NCBI GenBank assembly: GCA_017504065.1
Contig: JAFVRU010000015.1
Coordinates: forward strand, 1-13,212
Direction: 5' to 3'
DNA: 13,212 nucleotides
Source of the DNA: Clostridia bacterium
GTDB taxonomy: Bacteria > Bacillota > Clostridia > Christensenellales > Borkfalkiaceae
Shown: positions 1 through 6,933 of the stretch, in pieces
How positions within the stretch are numbered: position 1 is the stretch's first letter
Layout: every line of letters starts with the position of its first letter
The notes under the pieces: generated by a model
Database searches by the model: none
Seen by the model: only the letters and a program-made list of their open reading frames with translations
What the model was told of the DNA's origin: nothing
Program-made: the position numbers and the translations under genes

Positions 1-46
1 GATTCGGCAACCTGTGGTTTTGGTGGGAAACGCTACTCTACCGTTT
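1..46 (-). pseudogene. Degenerate tRNA-Trp copy 1 (partial at window edge)
   Basis: The minus strand resembles the intact tRNA-Trp from the D-arm (GGTAGAGTAGCG) into the anticodon arm (CCAAAACC) and the start of the T-arm. As in copy 2, the T-arm has lost about 5 bases, the anticodon stem is altered, and no 5' acceptor strand precedes the D-arm. It cannot form a cloverleaf, so it is a tRNA remnant. Confidence 0.6.
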
Positions 47-82
47 GTCAAAACAAAAAACCTGTACCTTTCGATACAGGTT

Positions 83-145
83 TGGGTAGGGAAGACGCGA
101 TTCGGCAACCTGTGGTTTTGGTGGGAAACGCTACTCTACCGTTTG
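83..145 (-). pseudogene. Degenerate tRNA-Trp copy 2
   Basis: Read on the minus strand, the D-arm core GGTAGAGTAGCG, an anticodon-loop-like CCAAAACC and the AATCGCGTCT 3' side match the intact tRNA-Trp at 181-255. The 5' acceptor strand is missing (replaced by GTTTTGACAAA), about 5 bases of the T-arm are deleted, about 3 bases are added near the anticodon stem, and the terminal CCA has become CCC. It is a decayed duplicate lying directly downstream of the functional gene's terminator. Confidence 0.65.
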
Positions 146-153
146 TCAAAACA

Positions 154-181
154 AAAACCTGTACCTTTCGATACAGGTTTT
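154..181 (-). terminator. Rho-independent terminator of tRNA-Trp
   Basis: A 10-bp stem (154-163 with 172-181) and an 8-nt loop are followed on the minus strand by a T-rich stretch (TTTTTGTTTT). The hairpin touches the CCA end of the tRNA. The same hairpin occurs in the neighbouring repeat unit (about 57-83). Confidence 0.75.
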
Positions 182-255
182 GGCAGGGGAGACGCGATTC
201 GAACACGCAACCTACGGTTTTGGAGACCGCTACTCTACCGTTGAGCCACTCCCCT
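181..255 (-). tRNA. tRNA-Trp (anticodon CCA)
   Basis: The minus strand folds as a full cloverleaf. The acceptor stem AGGGGAG/CTCCCCT pairs over 7 bp. A D-arm with GCTC...GAGT is followed by the anticodon stem GCGGT/ACCGT around the loop CUCCAAA, which gives anticodon CCA. The T-arm GCGTG-TTCGAAT-CACGC is perfect. The discriminator base is G, and a genome-encoded CCA follows at 181-183. It decodes UGG as tryptophan. A consensus promoter lies just upstream and a hairpin terminator immediately downstream, so it is a single-gene transcription unit facing away from rnhA. It is the only intact copy in a tandem array of decayed copies. Confidence 0.95.
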
Positions 256-268
256 AAACAACGAAGCT

Positions 269-297
269 ATTATATAACAAAAAAAGAGATTTGTCAA
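269..297 (-). promoter_or_regulatory. Consensus sigma-A promoter for tRNA-Trp
   Basis: On the minus strand, TTGACA (292-297) and TATAAT (269-274) are separated by exactly 17 bp, a perfect consensus. The -10 box ends 13 bp from the mature tRNA 5' end at 255. This fits the strong promoter expected for a stable RNA gene. Confidence 0.9.
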
Positions 298-347
298 TTA
301 TTTTTAAGGCATTTTTCAAACTAAAAACATTTTCAGAGAGATCAAAG

Positions 348-836
348 ATGAAAAAATCGGTAACTTTGTATACAGACGGGGCTTGTTCGGGGAATCCGGG
401 GCTTGGCGGCTATGGTGGAATACTCATCTACGGCGACGTAAAAAGAGAATACAGCGGCTCGGAAATGGATACGACCAACAATCGTATGGAGCTTTTTGCC
501 GTGATTATCGGTTTAAAACGCTTGAAATATCCTTGCAAGGTAGATGTTTATAGTGATTCCGCGTATACGGTGAACGCCTTTTTAAACGGTTGGTTGGACA
601 GTTGGCGGGCAAACGGTTGGAAAAAGGCGGACAATAAACCCGTTTTAAATACCGATCTTTGGGAAGAATTGTATGCGTTGACGAAAACGCATGACGTAAC
701 TTTTCATAAAGTCGCGGGGCATGCAGATAATGCGTTAAATAACCGCTGCGACGAGCTTGCTCGGAGCGCAATCGCGGAGCTTCGAAAGACTTTGCCGAAA
801 GAATTGCCGCAACAAGACGATGCGGAGAAGTTATAA
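348..836 (+). CDS. rnhA: Ribonuclease HI
   Basis: Cleaves the RNA strand of RNA-DNA hybrids in the cytoplasm, removing R-loops and replication primers. The 162-aa protein has the usual RNase HI length and residues: Asp10 in YTDGACSGNPG, Glu48 in NNRMEL, Asp70 in YSDS, His125 in VAGHADN and Asp135 in NNRCDELA, which are the DEDD catalytic set plus the conserved His at nearly the same numbers as in E. coli. The tryptophan-rich handle region (GWLDSWRANGWKK) is present, so this is the bacterial type with a basic protrusion. The ATG at 348 is preferred over an upstream in-frame extension to 291, because AGAGAG precedes it and homology begins there. It diverges from the tRNA-Trp unit. No clear promoter was seen in the 92-bp gap. 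Confidence 0.95.
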   Translation: MKKSVTLYTDGACSGNPGLGGYGGILIYGDVKREYSGSEMDTTNNRMELFAVIIGLKRLKYPCKVDVYSDSAYTVNAFLNGWLDSWRANGWKKADNKPVLNTDLWEELYALTKTHDVTFHKVAGHADNALNNRCDELARSAIAELRKTLPKELPQQDDAEKL

Positions 837-857
837 TTCTCGGAAATTTTTCTATAC

Positions 858-863
858 TATAAT
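858..863 (+). promoter_or_regulatory. Possible -10 box upstream of TVP38 gene
   Basis: TATAAT lies in the 55-bp gap between rnhA and the next gene, 29 bp before the ATG. No convincing -35 hexamer sits 16-18 bp upstream, so the gene may instead be co-transcribed with rnhA. Confidence 0.3.
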
Positions 864-891
864 ATAAGGATTTTAACGTAGAACGTGTTTT

Positions 892-1815
892 ATGGAAAAA
901 GACAAAACCCGAAAGAATCAAAAGAACAATCGATTGTTGTTTTTAACGCTTTTTTTCGCGTTTTCCGTTGCATGTAGTATCTTTGCCATACTTTGTCTCA
1001 ACGGAGTTTCTTATCCGCTAATAAAGCGGAATTTTGTGCTGTTTTCCATCTTGAGCGGCGTTTTAATCTGCGGATTATACGCTTTAGCGGTTTGGTTTAC
1101 GGTTTCAGAAAAACAAACGGCGTCGAAAATCCTTTTAAGCGCGTACGTTTTTATTTTATTTTGTTTAATTTTAGTTTTAATTTTGCAAAAGACGGGATTT
1201 TTTGAAACGGTGCGCGATGCGGAGCATTTACAATCGTATTTGGAAAAGGCGGGCGTTTGGATGCCGCTTTTATATATTCTTTTGCAATATTTGCAAGTTG
1301 TAGTTTTGCCGATTCCAAGCGTAGTGAGTACGGTGGCGGGCGTTGCGTTGTTCGGCGCATTCAAAACTACGATTTACAGCCTGATTGGTATTGTTTTGGG
1401 TTCGTATACGGCATTTTTTATCGGACGGAAATTGGGACACAAAGCCGTTGTTTGGATGATCGGGGAAGATACGCTTGACAAATGGCAAACGAAGCTCAAA
1501 GGGAAAGATAATTTGTTTTTGACCGTCATGTTTTTATTTCCGATGTTTCCGGACGACGTATTGTGCTTTTTGGCGGGGCTTTCTTCCATGTCCACGAAAT
1601 ATTTCCTGGTAATGATTGTGATTTGTCGGATTCTCGGCGTTGCGGGAACGTGCTATTCCGTAGATTTTATTCCGTTTAATACTTGGTGGGGGATTTTGAT
1701 TTGGGTTGCGTTTTTTGCGTTAATTTTGGCGGCGTTTATCGTAATCTATAAGAATATGGATAAAATTCAAGAAAAGTTAAAACATAGCAAATGGTTTCAT
1801 AAAACAAAAAAATAA
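892..1815 (+). CDS. TVP38/TMEM64 (DedA-like) family membrane protein
   Basis: A 307-aa integral membrane protein. The first ~100 residues carry three hydrophobic spans (about 14-36, 47-71 and 80-99) and look like a lineage-specific extension. The C-terminal ~190 residues form the TVP38/SNARE-associated (VTT) domain. It contains a re-entrant segment around LPIPSVVSTVAG (139-150), the conserved SYTAFFIGRKLG (171-182) and the signature FPMFPDDVLCFLAG (216-229), followed by two further membrane spans and a basic tail. Members of the wider DedA/VTT superfamily are linked to lipid flipping and membrane homeostasis; the substrate here cannot be told from sequence. The start has no strong Shine-Dalgarno. 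The gene stands between rnhA and the decarboxylase operon, with no obvious functional tie to either. Confidence 0.85.
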   Translation: MEKDKTRKNQKNNRLLFLTLFFAFSVACSIFAILCLNGVSYPLIKRNFVLFSILSGVLICGLYALAVWFTVSEKQTASKILLSAYVFILFCLILVLILQKTGFFETVRDAEHLQSYLEKAGVWMPLLYILLQYLQVVVLPIPSVVSTVAGVALFGAFKTTIYSLIGIVLGSYTAFFIGRKLGHKAVVWMIGEDTLDKWQTKLKGKDNLFLTVMFLFPMFPDDVLCFLAGLSSMSTKYFLVMIVICRILGVAGTCYSVDFIPFNTWWGILIWVAFFALILAAFIVIYKNMDKIQEKLKHSKWFHKTKK

Positions 1816-1978
1816 ATATTTTCAGAAAATTGCGGCATACTAACGTTATGCAAATGCGGTTTTTGAAGAAAAAATTGAAATAAAGACAAGAACTTATCGG
1901 CACTTCGCAGGATGACAAGATCATTTTTTCGAATTGTCGATTTTTTATTTAATTTGCAAAAAATTTTTCTTCAAACGC

Positions 1979-2007
1979 TTGCTTTTTGAAATAGTTTGTT
2001 GTATAAT
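1979..2007 (+). promoter_or_regulatory. Sigma-A promoter of the decarboxylase operon
   Basis: TTGCTT (1979-1984) and a perfect TATAAT (2002-2007) are separated by 17 bp, about 60 bp before the first start codon of the operon. The rest of the 1816-2069 gap is AT-rich. It holds a weak GACAA...TTGTC hairpin with a T-run (about 1914-1947) that might end the upstream transcript, but no recognisable riboswitch. Confidence 0.7.
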
Positions 2008-2069
2008 GATAATTGGTCGAGAGTTGGCAAAATTTGATAAAATCGGCTGAATTTCTTGGAGGAAACATT

Positions 2070-3437
2070 ATGGATAAAATTCAATTACTGCAAGAAAGAA
2101 AAGCAAAATTAACGGAGACGAGTTCGGAAATCCGTAGCCGCATTCAAGCGGTAATCGACGCGGATAGTTTCGTGGAATTGTCTGCGTTCAGCTTTTCTAA
2201 AAACGATTTTTACGGGGAAGAAACCGCAGGAGAAGGCGTTGTAACAGGATTTGCGACGATCTCCGGATATCCGTATTATATCGTGGCGCAAAATTTTAAA
2301 GCGTTAGAAGGCGGTATTTCGAAAGCAAATTGCGATAAGATTGCAAAATGCTTGGATATGGCGGAGAAAAACGTTACGCCCGTCCTGTATTTTCTGCATA
2401 CGCGCGGGGTACAAGTCGGGGAAGGCGTTACTGTTTTAGAAGGACTTGGGAAACTGCTGTTAAAGAGTACGCAACTCAAAGGCGTAGTGCCGCAATACGT
2501 AGTCGTGGACGGTGAAGTCTACGGTTCGGCTGCGATGCTCGCGGCGATTGCGGATTTCACGTTTTTCTTGGAAAAGGAAAGCGTTTTGGCGGTGAACAGT
2601 CCTTTTGTTTTGTCCGCAAAGGCGGGAAAGAACATTTCCAAGGAAGAAGTCGGCGGAGCGAAAGCTTTGAATAAATCGGGGATTCCCGCATTCGAAGTGC
2701 AAGGCTTGGAAGACGTGAAAGTCAAGATTTCTGAAATTGCCGAATTGTTGGCGAATCCAATGATCGACGCGGAGTTGAATGCTGCTGTGCCTGTGCTGAA
2801 TGAAACGGTTACAGCGGAAACGATTATGCAAATCTTTGAAACCGCGGTGGAAATCGGCGCGCTTTGCGAACCTGAAATTAAAACGGTTTTAGGTCGAATC
2901 GGCGGGATTGCCGTTGCTGCGCTCATCTTCGACGGTGGAGAAAAAGGCGTGGAGCTCGACGCGGGGAAACTTGCGAAGATTAAGAGCTTTGCAGAATTTG
3001 CTTGCTGTTACGAATTGCCGTTTATAACGTTTACGGACGTGGAAGGGATTTGTCCCTGCATTTGCGCGAATAACAGCCGCGTCATGAAAGAAGCAGCAGA
3101 ATATTTGGATATGCTCGATACGATCACAACGGCGAAATTGGCGGTAGTATATAAGAAAGCGATCGGGCTTGGATATTCGCTGTTTGCGTCTAAGTCGGTT
3201 GGTTTTGATTATACGTGCGCATTCGCGAACGCGCAAATTTCGTTGTTTGACGGAGTGCAAGGCGCGCAAATCGAATTGGCGAACGAAAAGGCGGATAAAG
3301 CGGCTTTGGCACAAAGATATGCAGATGAAAATTCTGATCCGATCCATGCAGCGAAAGACGGATATATCGACGCGGTAATCGAACCGCAGTTTGTAAAACA
3401 ATATTTAATCGCTTCGTTGCAAATGCTTTTAAATTAA
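2070..3437 (+). CDS. Divergent acyl-CoA-type carboxyltransferase subunit (MmdA/12S-like)
   Basis: A 455-aa protein with the two-lobed crotonase-like fold of carboxyltransferases such as methylmalonyl-CoA decarboxylase alpha, propionyl-CoA carboxylase beta and transcarboxylase 12S (usually ~510 aa). Recognisable landmarks are GVVTGFATISG (56-66), GVVPQYVVVDG (138-148, the GVVPQ of the family), ADFTFFLEK (161-169), EEVGGAKALNKSG (192-204), the C-lobe AIGLGYSLFAS...GFDYTCAFANAQISLFDG, and GYIDAVIEP (431-439). Expected glycine-rich oxyanion motifs are altered: SGGARIQEG reads TRGVQVGEG, and the PGxxQE loop reads ICPCICANN. The ATG at 2070 is chosen because TTGGAGGA lies 6-12 bases upstream; a start at 2013 would have no ribosome site. 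First gene of a five-gene operon, 13 bp before the OadG-like gene. It probably exchanges CO2 between an acyl-CoA and the operon's biotin carrier. The CoA substrate is unknown, and a non-catalytic structural role is possible. Confidence 0.8.
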   Translation: MDKIQLLQERKAKLTETSSEIRSRIQAVIDADSFVELSAFSFSKNDFYGEETAGEGVVTGFATISGYPYYIVAQNFKALEGGISKANCDKIAKCLDMAEKNVTPVLYFLHTRGVQVGEGVTVLEGLGKLLLKSTQLKGVVPQYVVVDGEVYGSAAMLAAIADFTFFLEKESVLAVNSPFVLSAKAGKNISKEEVGGAKALNKSGIPAFEVQGLEDVKVKISEIAELLANPMIDAELNAAVPVLNETVTAETIMQIFETAVEIGALCEPEIKTVLGRIGGIAVAALIFDGGEKGVELDAGKLAKIKSFAEFACCYELPFITFTDVEGICPCICANNSRVMKEAAEYLDMLDTITTAKLAVVYKKAIGLGYSLFASKSVGFDYTCAFANAQISLFDGVQGAQIELANEKADKAALAQRYADENSDPIHAAKDGYIDAVIEPQFVKQYLIASLQMLLN

Positions 3438-3450
3438 AGGGGGATCGACA

Positions 3451-3801
3451 ATGTTGAATTTATTAAACAATGTCGCGGAACAAACACGAGAAGTTTCGAT
3501 CGGGGAAGTTTCCGTATATGCGCTTCTCGGGTATTCCGTCGTGTTTGCAGGAATTGTTTTCTTGATTTTCGTGCTTTGGGCGGTTGGTAAAGTTATGTCC
3601 AAGACCAAGACTGCCCCGAAAAAAGAAAAGACTGCGAAAGCGCCTGTTCCCGTAACTGTCAACGAGAGTTTGGCGGTTGCCGATGCGGGCGAAACAATAT
3701 CGGAAGAAACGGTAGCGGTTATTATGGCGGCGCTTACGGCTTATTATCAAACGGTAGGCCCGAAATGTGAATTTACAGTAAAAAGAATTAAGAGAATTTG
3801 A
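3451..3801 (+). CDS. OadG-family small membrane subunit of Na+ pump decarboxylase
   Basis: A 116-aa protein with one N-terminal membrane span (about residues 24-46, preceded by VSVYALLGYSVVFAG), a basic KTKTAPKKEKTAK linker, and a soluble tail containing ETVAVIMAALTAYYQ (about 85-99). This layout is typical of the OadG/MmdD (gamma/delta) subunits, which hold together the membrane beta subunit, the carboxyltransferase and the biotin carrier. The start is preceded by AAAGGGGGA (3436-3444). It lies between the carboxyltransferase and the biotin carrier genes with gaps of 13 and 20 bp, so it is almost certainly co-translated with them. It is the only complete gene in the window that ends in TGA. 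Sequence conservation in this family is low, so the call leans on topology and context. Confidence 0.85.
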   Translation: MLNLLNNVAEQTREVSIGEVSVYALLGYSVVFAGIVFLIFVLWAVGKVMSKTKTAPKKEKTAKAPVPVTVNESLAVADAGETISEETVAVIMAALTAYYQTVGPKCEFTVKRIKRI

Positions 3802-3821
3802 AATTTTAAGGAGAAAATGTT

Positions 3822-4229
3822 ATGCGTAATTTTGTTATCACAGTAAACGGTAAATCTTATCAAGTCGGCGTTGAAGAAGTCGGCGCTACGGTTTCTGCAC
3901 CCGTTGCAGCGCCTGCTGTCGCTCCTGCGTCCGTAGTAGCTGCTCCCGTAGTCGCGCAAGCGGCTACTCCTGCTCCTGCAGCTGCTCCCGTGGTCGCGCA
4001 AGCGGCTACTCCTGTGAACGGTGAAAAAGTGCTTTCTCCGTTCCCCGGTTTGATTAAAAATCTTTTGGTAGCAAACGGAACGGCAGTGAAAAAGGATCAA
4101 CCGATCCTTGTTTTGGAAGCGATGAAAATGGACAACGACATTACCGCGCCTTGCGACGGCGTCGTTACGTTCCAAGTACAAAAAGGCGCGAACGTCGAAT
4201 CGGACGCAGTTCTTGCTGTAATCGGTTAA
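3822..4229 (+). CDS. Biotin carboxyl carrier protein of decarboxylase complex
   Basis: A 135-aa soluble carrier that shuttles CO2 on biotin between the carboxyltransferases and the beta subunit. Residues 1-22 (NFVITVNGKSYQVGVEEV) are the conserved N-terminal strand pair of MmdC/GcdC-type carriers. Residues 23-66 are an Ala/Pro/Val-rich flexible linker. The biotinyl domain fills 67-135, with the biotinylation motif EAMKMD (target Lys102) and SPFPG at its start. The linker contains two copies of a 14-residue unit (APVVAQAATP plus spacer). AAGGAG lies before the start. A separate carrier fits the next gene but one, whose OadA-like product lacks the biotin domain it often carries. Confidence 0.93.
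   Translation: MRNFVITVNGKSYQVGVEEVGATVSAPVAAPAVAPASVVAAPVVAQAATPAPAAAPVVAQAATPVNGEKVLSPFPGLIKNLLVANGTAVKKDQPILVLEAMKMDNDITAPCDGVVTFQVQKGANVESDAVLAVIG
3939..4014 (+). repeat. 42-bp direct repeat in biotin carrier linker
   Basis: A 34-bp segment at 3939-3972 recurs at 3981-4014 with a single A/G difference, a period of 42 bp or 14 codons. It encodes the repeated AAPVVAQAATP of the flexible linker. Near-identity at the DNA level suggests a recent duplication or slippage event that changes linker length in frame. Confidence 0.85.
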
Positions 4230-4255
4230 ACCTAATAGAATAAGGAGTTTCTATT

Positions 4256-5464
4256 ATGTTAAATAATTTGCTTATTGACTTCGGTTCGATGTTCAAGAAT
4301 TTATGGGAATCATCGGGCATGGCGAACGGAAGTTGGCAGAATTACGTGATGTTACTTGTGTCGTTTGTGCTCATGTATCTCGCGATTGTGAAAAAATTCG
4401 AGCCGCTTTTGCTTTTGCCGATTGCGTTCGGGATGTTCCTGATCAATCTTCCGGGTGCATATAATATCGTTTGGGGTACGTATAAAGAAGGGTTGCCCCA
4501 CACCTACGAAAACGTAGAGAATCGCGGCTTGCTGTGGTATTTGTTCTATGGTGTACAAAACGTTATTTATCCGCCGCTCATTTTCCTGGGAATCGGCGCA
4601 ATGACCGATTTTGGACCGTTGATTTCTAATCCCAAGAGCATGTTGATCGGCGCGGCTGCGCAACTTGGCGTATTTTTGACCATGATTGCGGCGGTTGCGA
4701 TTGGATTTAATTTGGCTGCTGCTTGCTCGATTGCGATTATTGGCGGCGCAGACGGTCCTACGGCAATCTACGTAACGCAAAAGTTGGCGGCGTTTTCGCA
4801 GTTTAACGGCGAAAGTAAGGAATTATTGTCGGCGATCGCTGTTGCGGCGTATTCGTATATGGCGTTGATTCCGATTATTCAAAAGCCGTTAATGAAGCTT
4901 TTTGTGCCCAAGAGAGAACGTCAAATTAAAATGAAGCCGCTCCGTACGGTCAGCAAAGTAGAAAAGATTATTTTCCCTGTTGTCGTTACGCTTGTTGTCG
5001 GATTAATTTTACCTGACGCCGTACCGTTGCTCGGTATGTTGATGCTCGGGAATTTATTGAAAGAATCGGGTGTTTGCGACAGACTTTCTTCGCAAGCGCA
5101 AAACGGTTTGATGAATACGATTACGATTTTCCTTGGCGTATCCGTCGGTTGTAAAGCTTACGGCGCGACGTTCTTAAGCGGAACGACGTTAGGGATCATT
5201 GGGCTCGGTTTGGTTGCATTTTCGTGCGGTACGATCGGCGGGCTTTTGATGGGGAGATTGATGTGCAAGCTTTCGGGTGGTAAGATCAATCCTTTGATCG
5301 GTAGTGCAGGCGTTTCGGCTGTGCCTATGGCGGCGCGTATTTCCGAAGACGTCGGACGGGAAGAAGACCCTAGTAATCACTTGTTAATGCATGCTATGGG
5401 ACCGAACGTGGCAGGGGTTATCGGTTCGGCTATTGCTGCCGGATTTTTGCTGGCAATCGTTTAA
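4256..5464 (+). CDS. oadB: Na+-translocating decarboxylase beta subunit
   Basis: A 402-aa polytopic membrane protein of the OadB/MmdB/GcdB family. It decarboxylates carboxybiotin and couples this to Na+ export. The signature GGADGPTAIYVTQKLA (163-178) contains Asp166, matching the Na+/H+-binding Asp of OadB. Other family hallmarks are FEPLLLLPIAFGM (48-60), GIGAMTDFGPLI (112-123), MLMLGNLLKESGV (261-273, with the conserved Asn266) and GSAGVSAVPMAAR (349-361). Length and ~10 hydrophobic segments fit the family (roughly 370-430 aa). AAGGAG precedes the ATG by 9 bases. The conserved ion-site residues indicate a working pump. The family does not by itself reveal which acid is decarboxylated. Confidence 0.95.
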   Translation: MLNNLLIDFGSMFKNLWESSGMANGSWQNYVMLLVSFVLMYLAIVKKFEPLLLLPIAFGMFLINLPGAYNIVWGTYKEGLPHTYENVENRGLLWYLFYGVQNVIYPPLIFLGIGAMTDFGPLISNPKSMLIGAAAQLGVFLTMIAAVAIGFNLAAACSIAIIGGADGPTAIYVTQKLAAFSQFNGESKELLSAIAVAAYSYMALIPIIQKPLMKLFVPKRERQIKMKPLRTVSKVEKIIFPVVVTLVVGLILPDAVPLLGMLMLGNLLKESGVCDRLSSQAQNGLMNTITIFLGVSVGCKAYGATFLSGTTLGIIGLGLVAFSCGTIGGLLMGRLMCKLSGGKINPLIGSAGVSAVPMAARISEDVGREEDPSNHLLMHAMGPNVAGVIGSAIAAGFLLAIV

Positions 5465-5482
5465 TAGATGAGGTAAAAGAAA

Positions 5483-6916
5483 ATGGAATTGAATTTTGAA
5501 AAAAGAAAAGTAATGCTCACCGAAACGATTTTGCGCGACGCGCATCAATCGCAAGCGGCTACCAGAATGCGTATAGATGAAATGCTTCCGATGTTGGAGG
5601 CGTTGGATGAAATCGGATATTATTCGATTGAAGCTTGGGGCGGGGCGACGTTTGACTCCTGTTTGCGTTTCTTGAATGAAGATCCTTGGGAAAGATTGCG
5701 TACGTTAAAAGCGCATTTAAAGACGCCTATTCAAATGCTCTTGCGCGGACAAAACTTGCTCGGTTACCGCCATTACGCAGACGACGTTGTTGAAAAATTC
5801 GTTGCAAAATCCATTGAAAACGGGGTTGGAGTCGTGCGTGTTTTCGACGCACTGAACGATCCTAGAAATTTGGAAGTTTCGATGAAAGCGATCAAAAAAT
5901 ACGGTGGGGTTTGCGAAGCAACGATTTGTTATACTAGCGCGGTTGTAGACGGTAAAGAAGTCTTTACCAACGAATATTTTATTAACTTAGCGAAACAATT
6001 CGAAGAAAATGGAGCGGATAATATTTGCTTGAAAGATATGGCAAACTTGTTGCTCCCGATGAAGGCGTATGAGCTTGTAAAAGCTTTAAAGGCAGCGTTA
6101 AAACCGACGACAAAACTGCATTTGCATACGCATAACACGTCGGGGACGGGTGATATGGTTTATTTGATGGCAATTTTGGCGGGTGTTGATATCGTCGATA
6201 CGGCGTTGTCTCCGCTGGGGAACGGTACTTCTCAGCCTGCAACTGAACCGCTTGTTGCTACGTTGAAAGATACTCCGTACGATACGGGCATCGATATCAA
6301 TAAACTGTTGCCGATCGTTAAACATTTCAAAACGGTAGAACAACGTTTAAAATCGGATAAGATCTTAAATGAAAAATCTAAAGGAATTGATATCAATACG
6401 TTGTTGTATCAAGTTCCTGGCGGTATGCTTTCTAACTTGATCAATCAGCTTGAAAAAGCTGGCAAAGCCGATAAGCTTATGGAATGTCTTGCGGAAGTTC
6501 CCAACGTTCGGAAAGATTGCGGATATCCGCCGCTTGTAACTCCGTCTTCTCAAATTGTCGGTACGCAAGCCGTTATGAACGTTGTTATGGGCGAAAGATA
6601 TAAAATGGTTACCAAAGAAACGAAAGACTTGTTTGCGGGTAAATACGGTACGTTGCCGATGCCACTGAATGAAGAAGTTGCGGAAAAGGTATTAAAAGGC
6701 GCGGAGAGAATTACTTGCCGTCCTGCGGATTTGTTAAAGCCCGAATACGAAGAAATCAAACAAAAACTGCAAGCCCTTGGCTATTATGAAAAAGAAGAAG
6801 ACGTGCTCTCGTATGCAGTTTTTGAACAAGTCGCGGAAAATTTCTTCAAATGGCGCGAAGCGCAAAAAAACGGTGTTGACAGAGATATGGCAAAATCGAG
6901 CGTCTATCCTGTTTAA
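5483..6916 (+). CDS. oadA: Oxaloacetate/pyruvate carboxyltransferase subunit (OadA/PycB/5S type), no biotin domain
   Basis: A 477-aa protein that transfers the carboxyl group between oxaloacetate and biotin, yielding pyruvate. It has a TIM-barrel domain with a metal site formed by Asp19 (ETILRDAHQS), carbamylated-Lys184 (ICLKDMANLL), His215 and His217 (LHLHTHNTSG). These match the reported Asp23/Lys184/His215/His217 of propionibacterial transcarboxylase 5S. Further motifs are WGGATFD (52-58), LLRGQNLLGYRHYADD, and the C-terminal PYC_OADA signature PLVTPSSQIVGTQAVMN with GKYGTLPMP. The protein ends where a fused OadA would continue into a Pro/Ala linker and biotin domain, consistent with the separate carrier gene upstream. 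It is the last gene of the operon, 18 bp after oadB, and a hairpin follows. It could be named OadA, PycB or transcarboxylase 5S; the presence of OadB favours a decarboxylase pump. Confidence 0.92.
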   Translation: MELNFEKRKVMLTETILRDAHQSQAATRMRIDEMLPMLEALDEIGYYSIEAWGGATFDSCLRFLNEDPWERLRTLKAHLKTPIQMLLRGQNLLGYRHYADDVVEKFVAKSIENGVGVVRVFDALNDPRNLEVSMKAIKKYGGVCEATICYTSAVVDGKEVFTNEYFINLAKQFEENGADNICLKDMANLLLPMKAYELVKALKAALKPTTKLHLHTHNTSGTGDMVYLMAILAGVDIVDTALSPLGNGTSQPATEPLVATLKDTPYDTGIDINKLLPIVKHFKTVEQRLKSDKILNEKSKGIDINTLLYQVPGGMLSNLINQLEKAGKADKLMECLAEVPNVRKDCGYPPLVTPSSQIVGTQAVMNVVMGERYKMVTKETKDLFAGKYGTLPMPLNEEVAEKVLKGAERITCRPADLLKPEYEEIKQKLQALGYYEKEEDVLSYAVFEQVAENFFKWREAQKNGVDRDMAKSSVYPV

Positions 6917-6933
6917 TCATCGTAACGGTTTAT

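Larger units (their letters stand above)
1..195 (-). repeat. Tandem ~98-bp repeat of tRNA-Trp 3' part plus terminator
   Basis: Two almost identical units run 1-98 and 99-195, and a third begins at 196 inside the intact tRNA-Trp. Each unit holds a tRNA-Trp-like segment followed, on the minus strand, by the same terminator hairpin (stem AAACCTGT/ACAGGTTT with a CCTTTCGA-type loop). The first two units differ by one A in a homopolymer and a few bases near the acceptor end. This looks like tandem duplication of a tRNA gene together with its terminator. The array runs off the left edge, so more copies may exist. Confidence 0.8.

Noticed and set aside
14..324. Short plus-strand open frames across the tRNA repeats
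   Set aside because: They run through the tRNA and its tandem remnants, and their repeated peptides simply reflect the DNA repeat.
505..921. 138-aa open frame on the minus strand across rnhA
   Set aside because: Antisense shadow of rnhA with no ribosome site and no recognisable protein features.
1845..1990. Riboswitch or T-box in the leader before the decarboxylase operon
   Set aside because: The segment lies mostly upstream of the promoter at 1979-2007 and shows no conserved core; the transcribed leader would be only ~55 bases.
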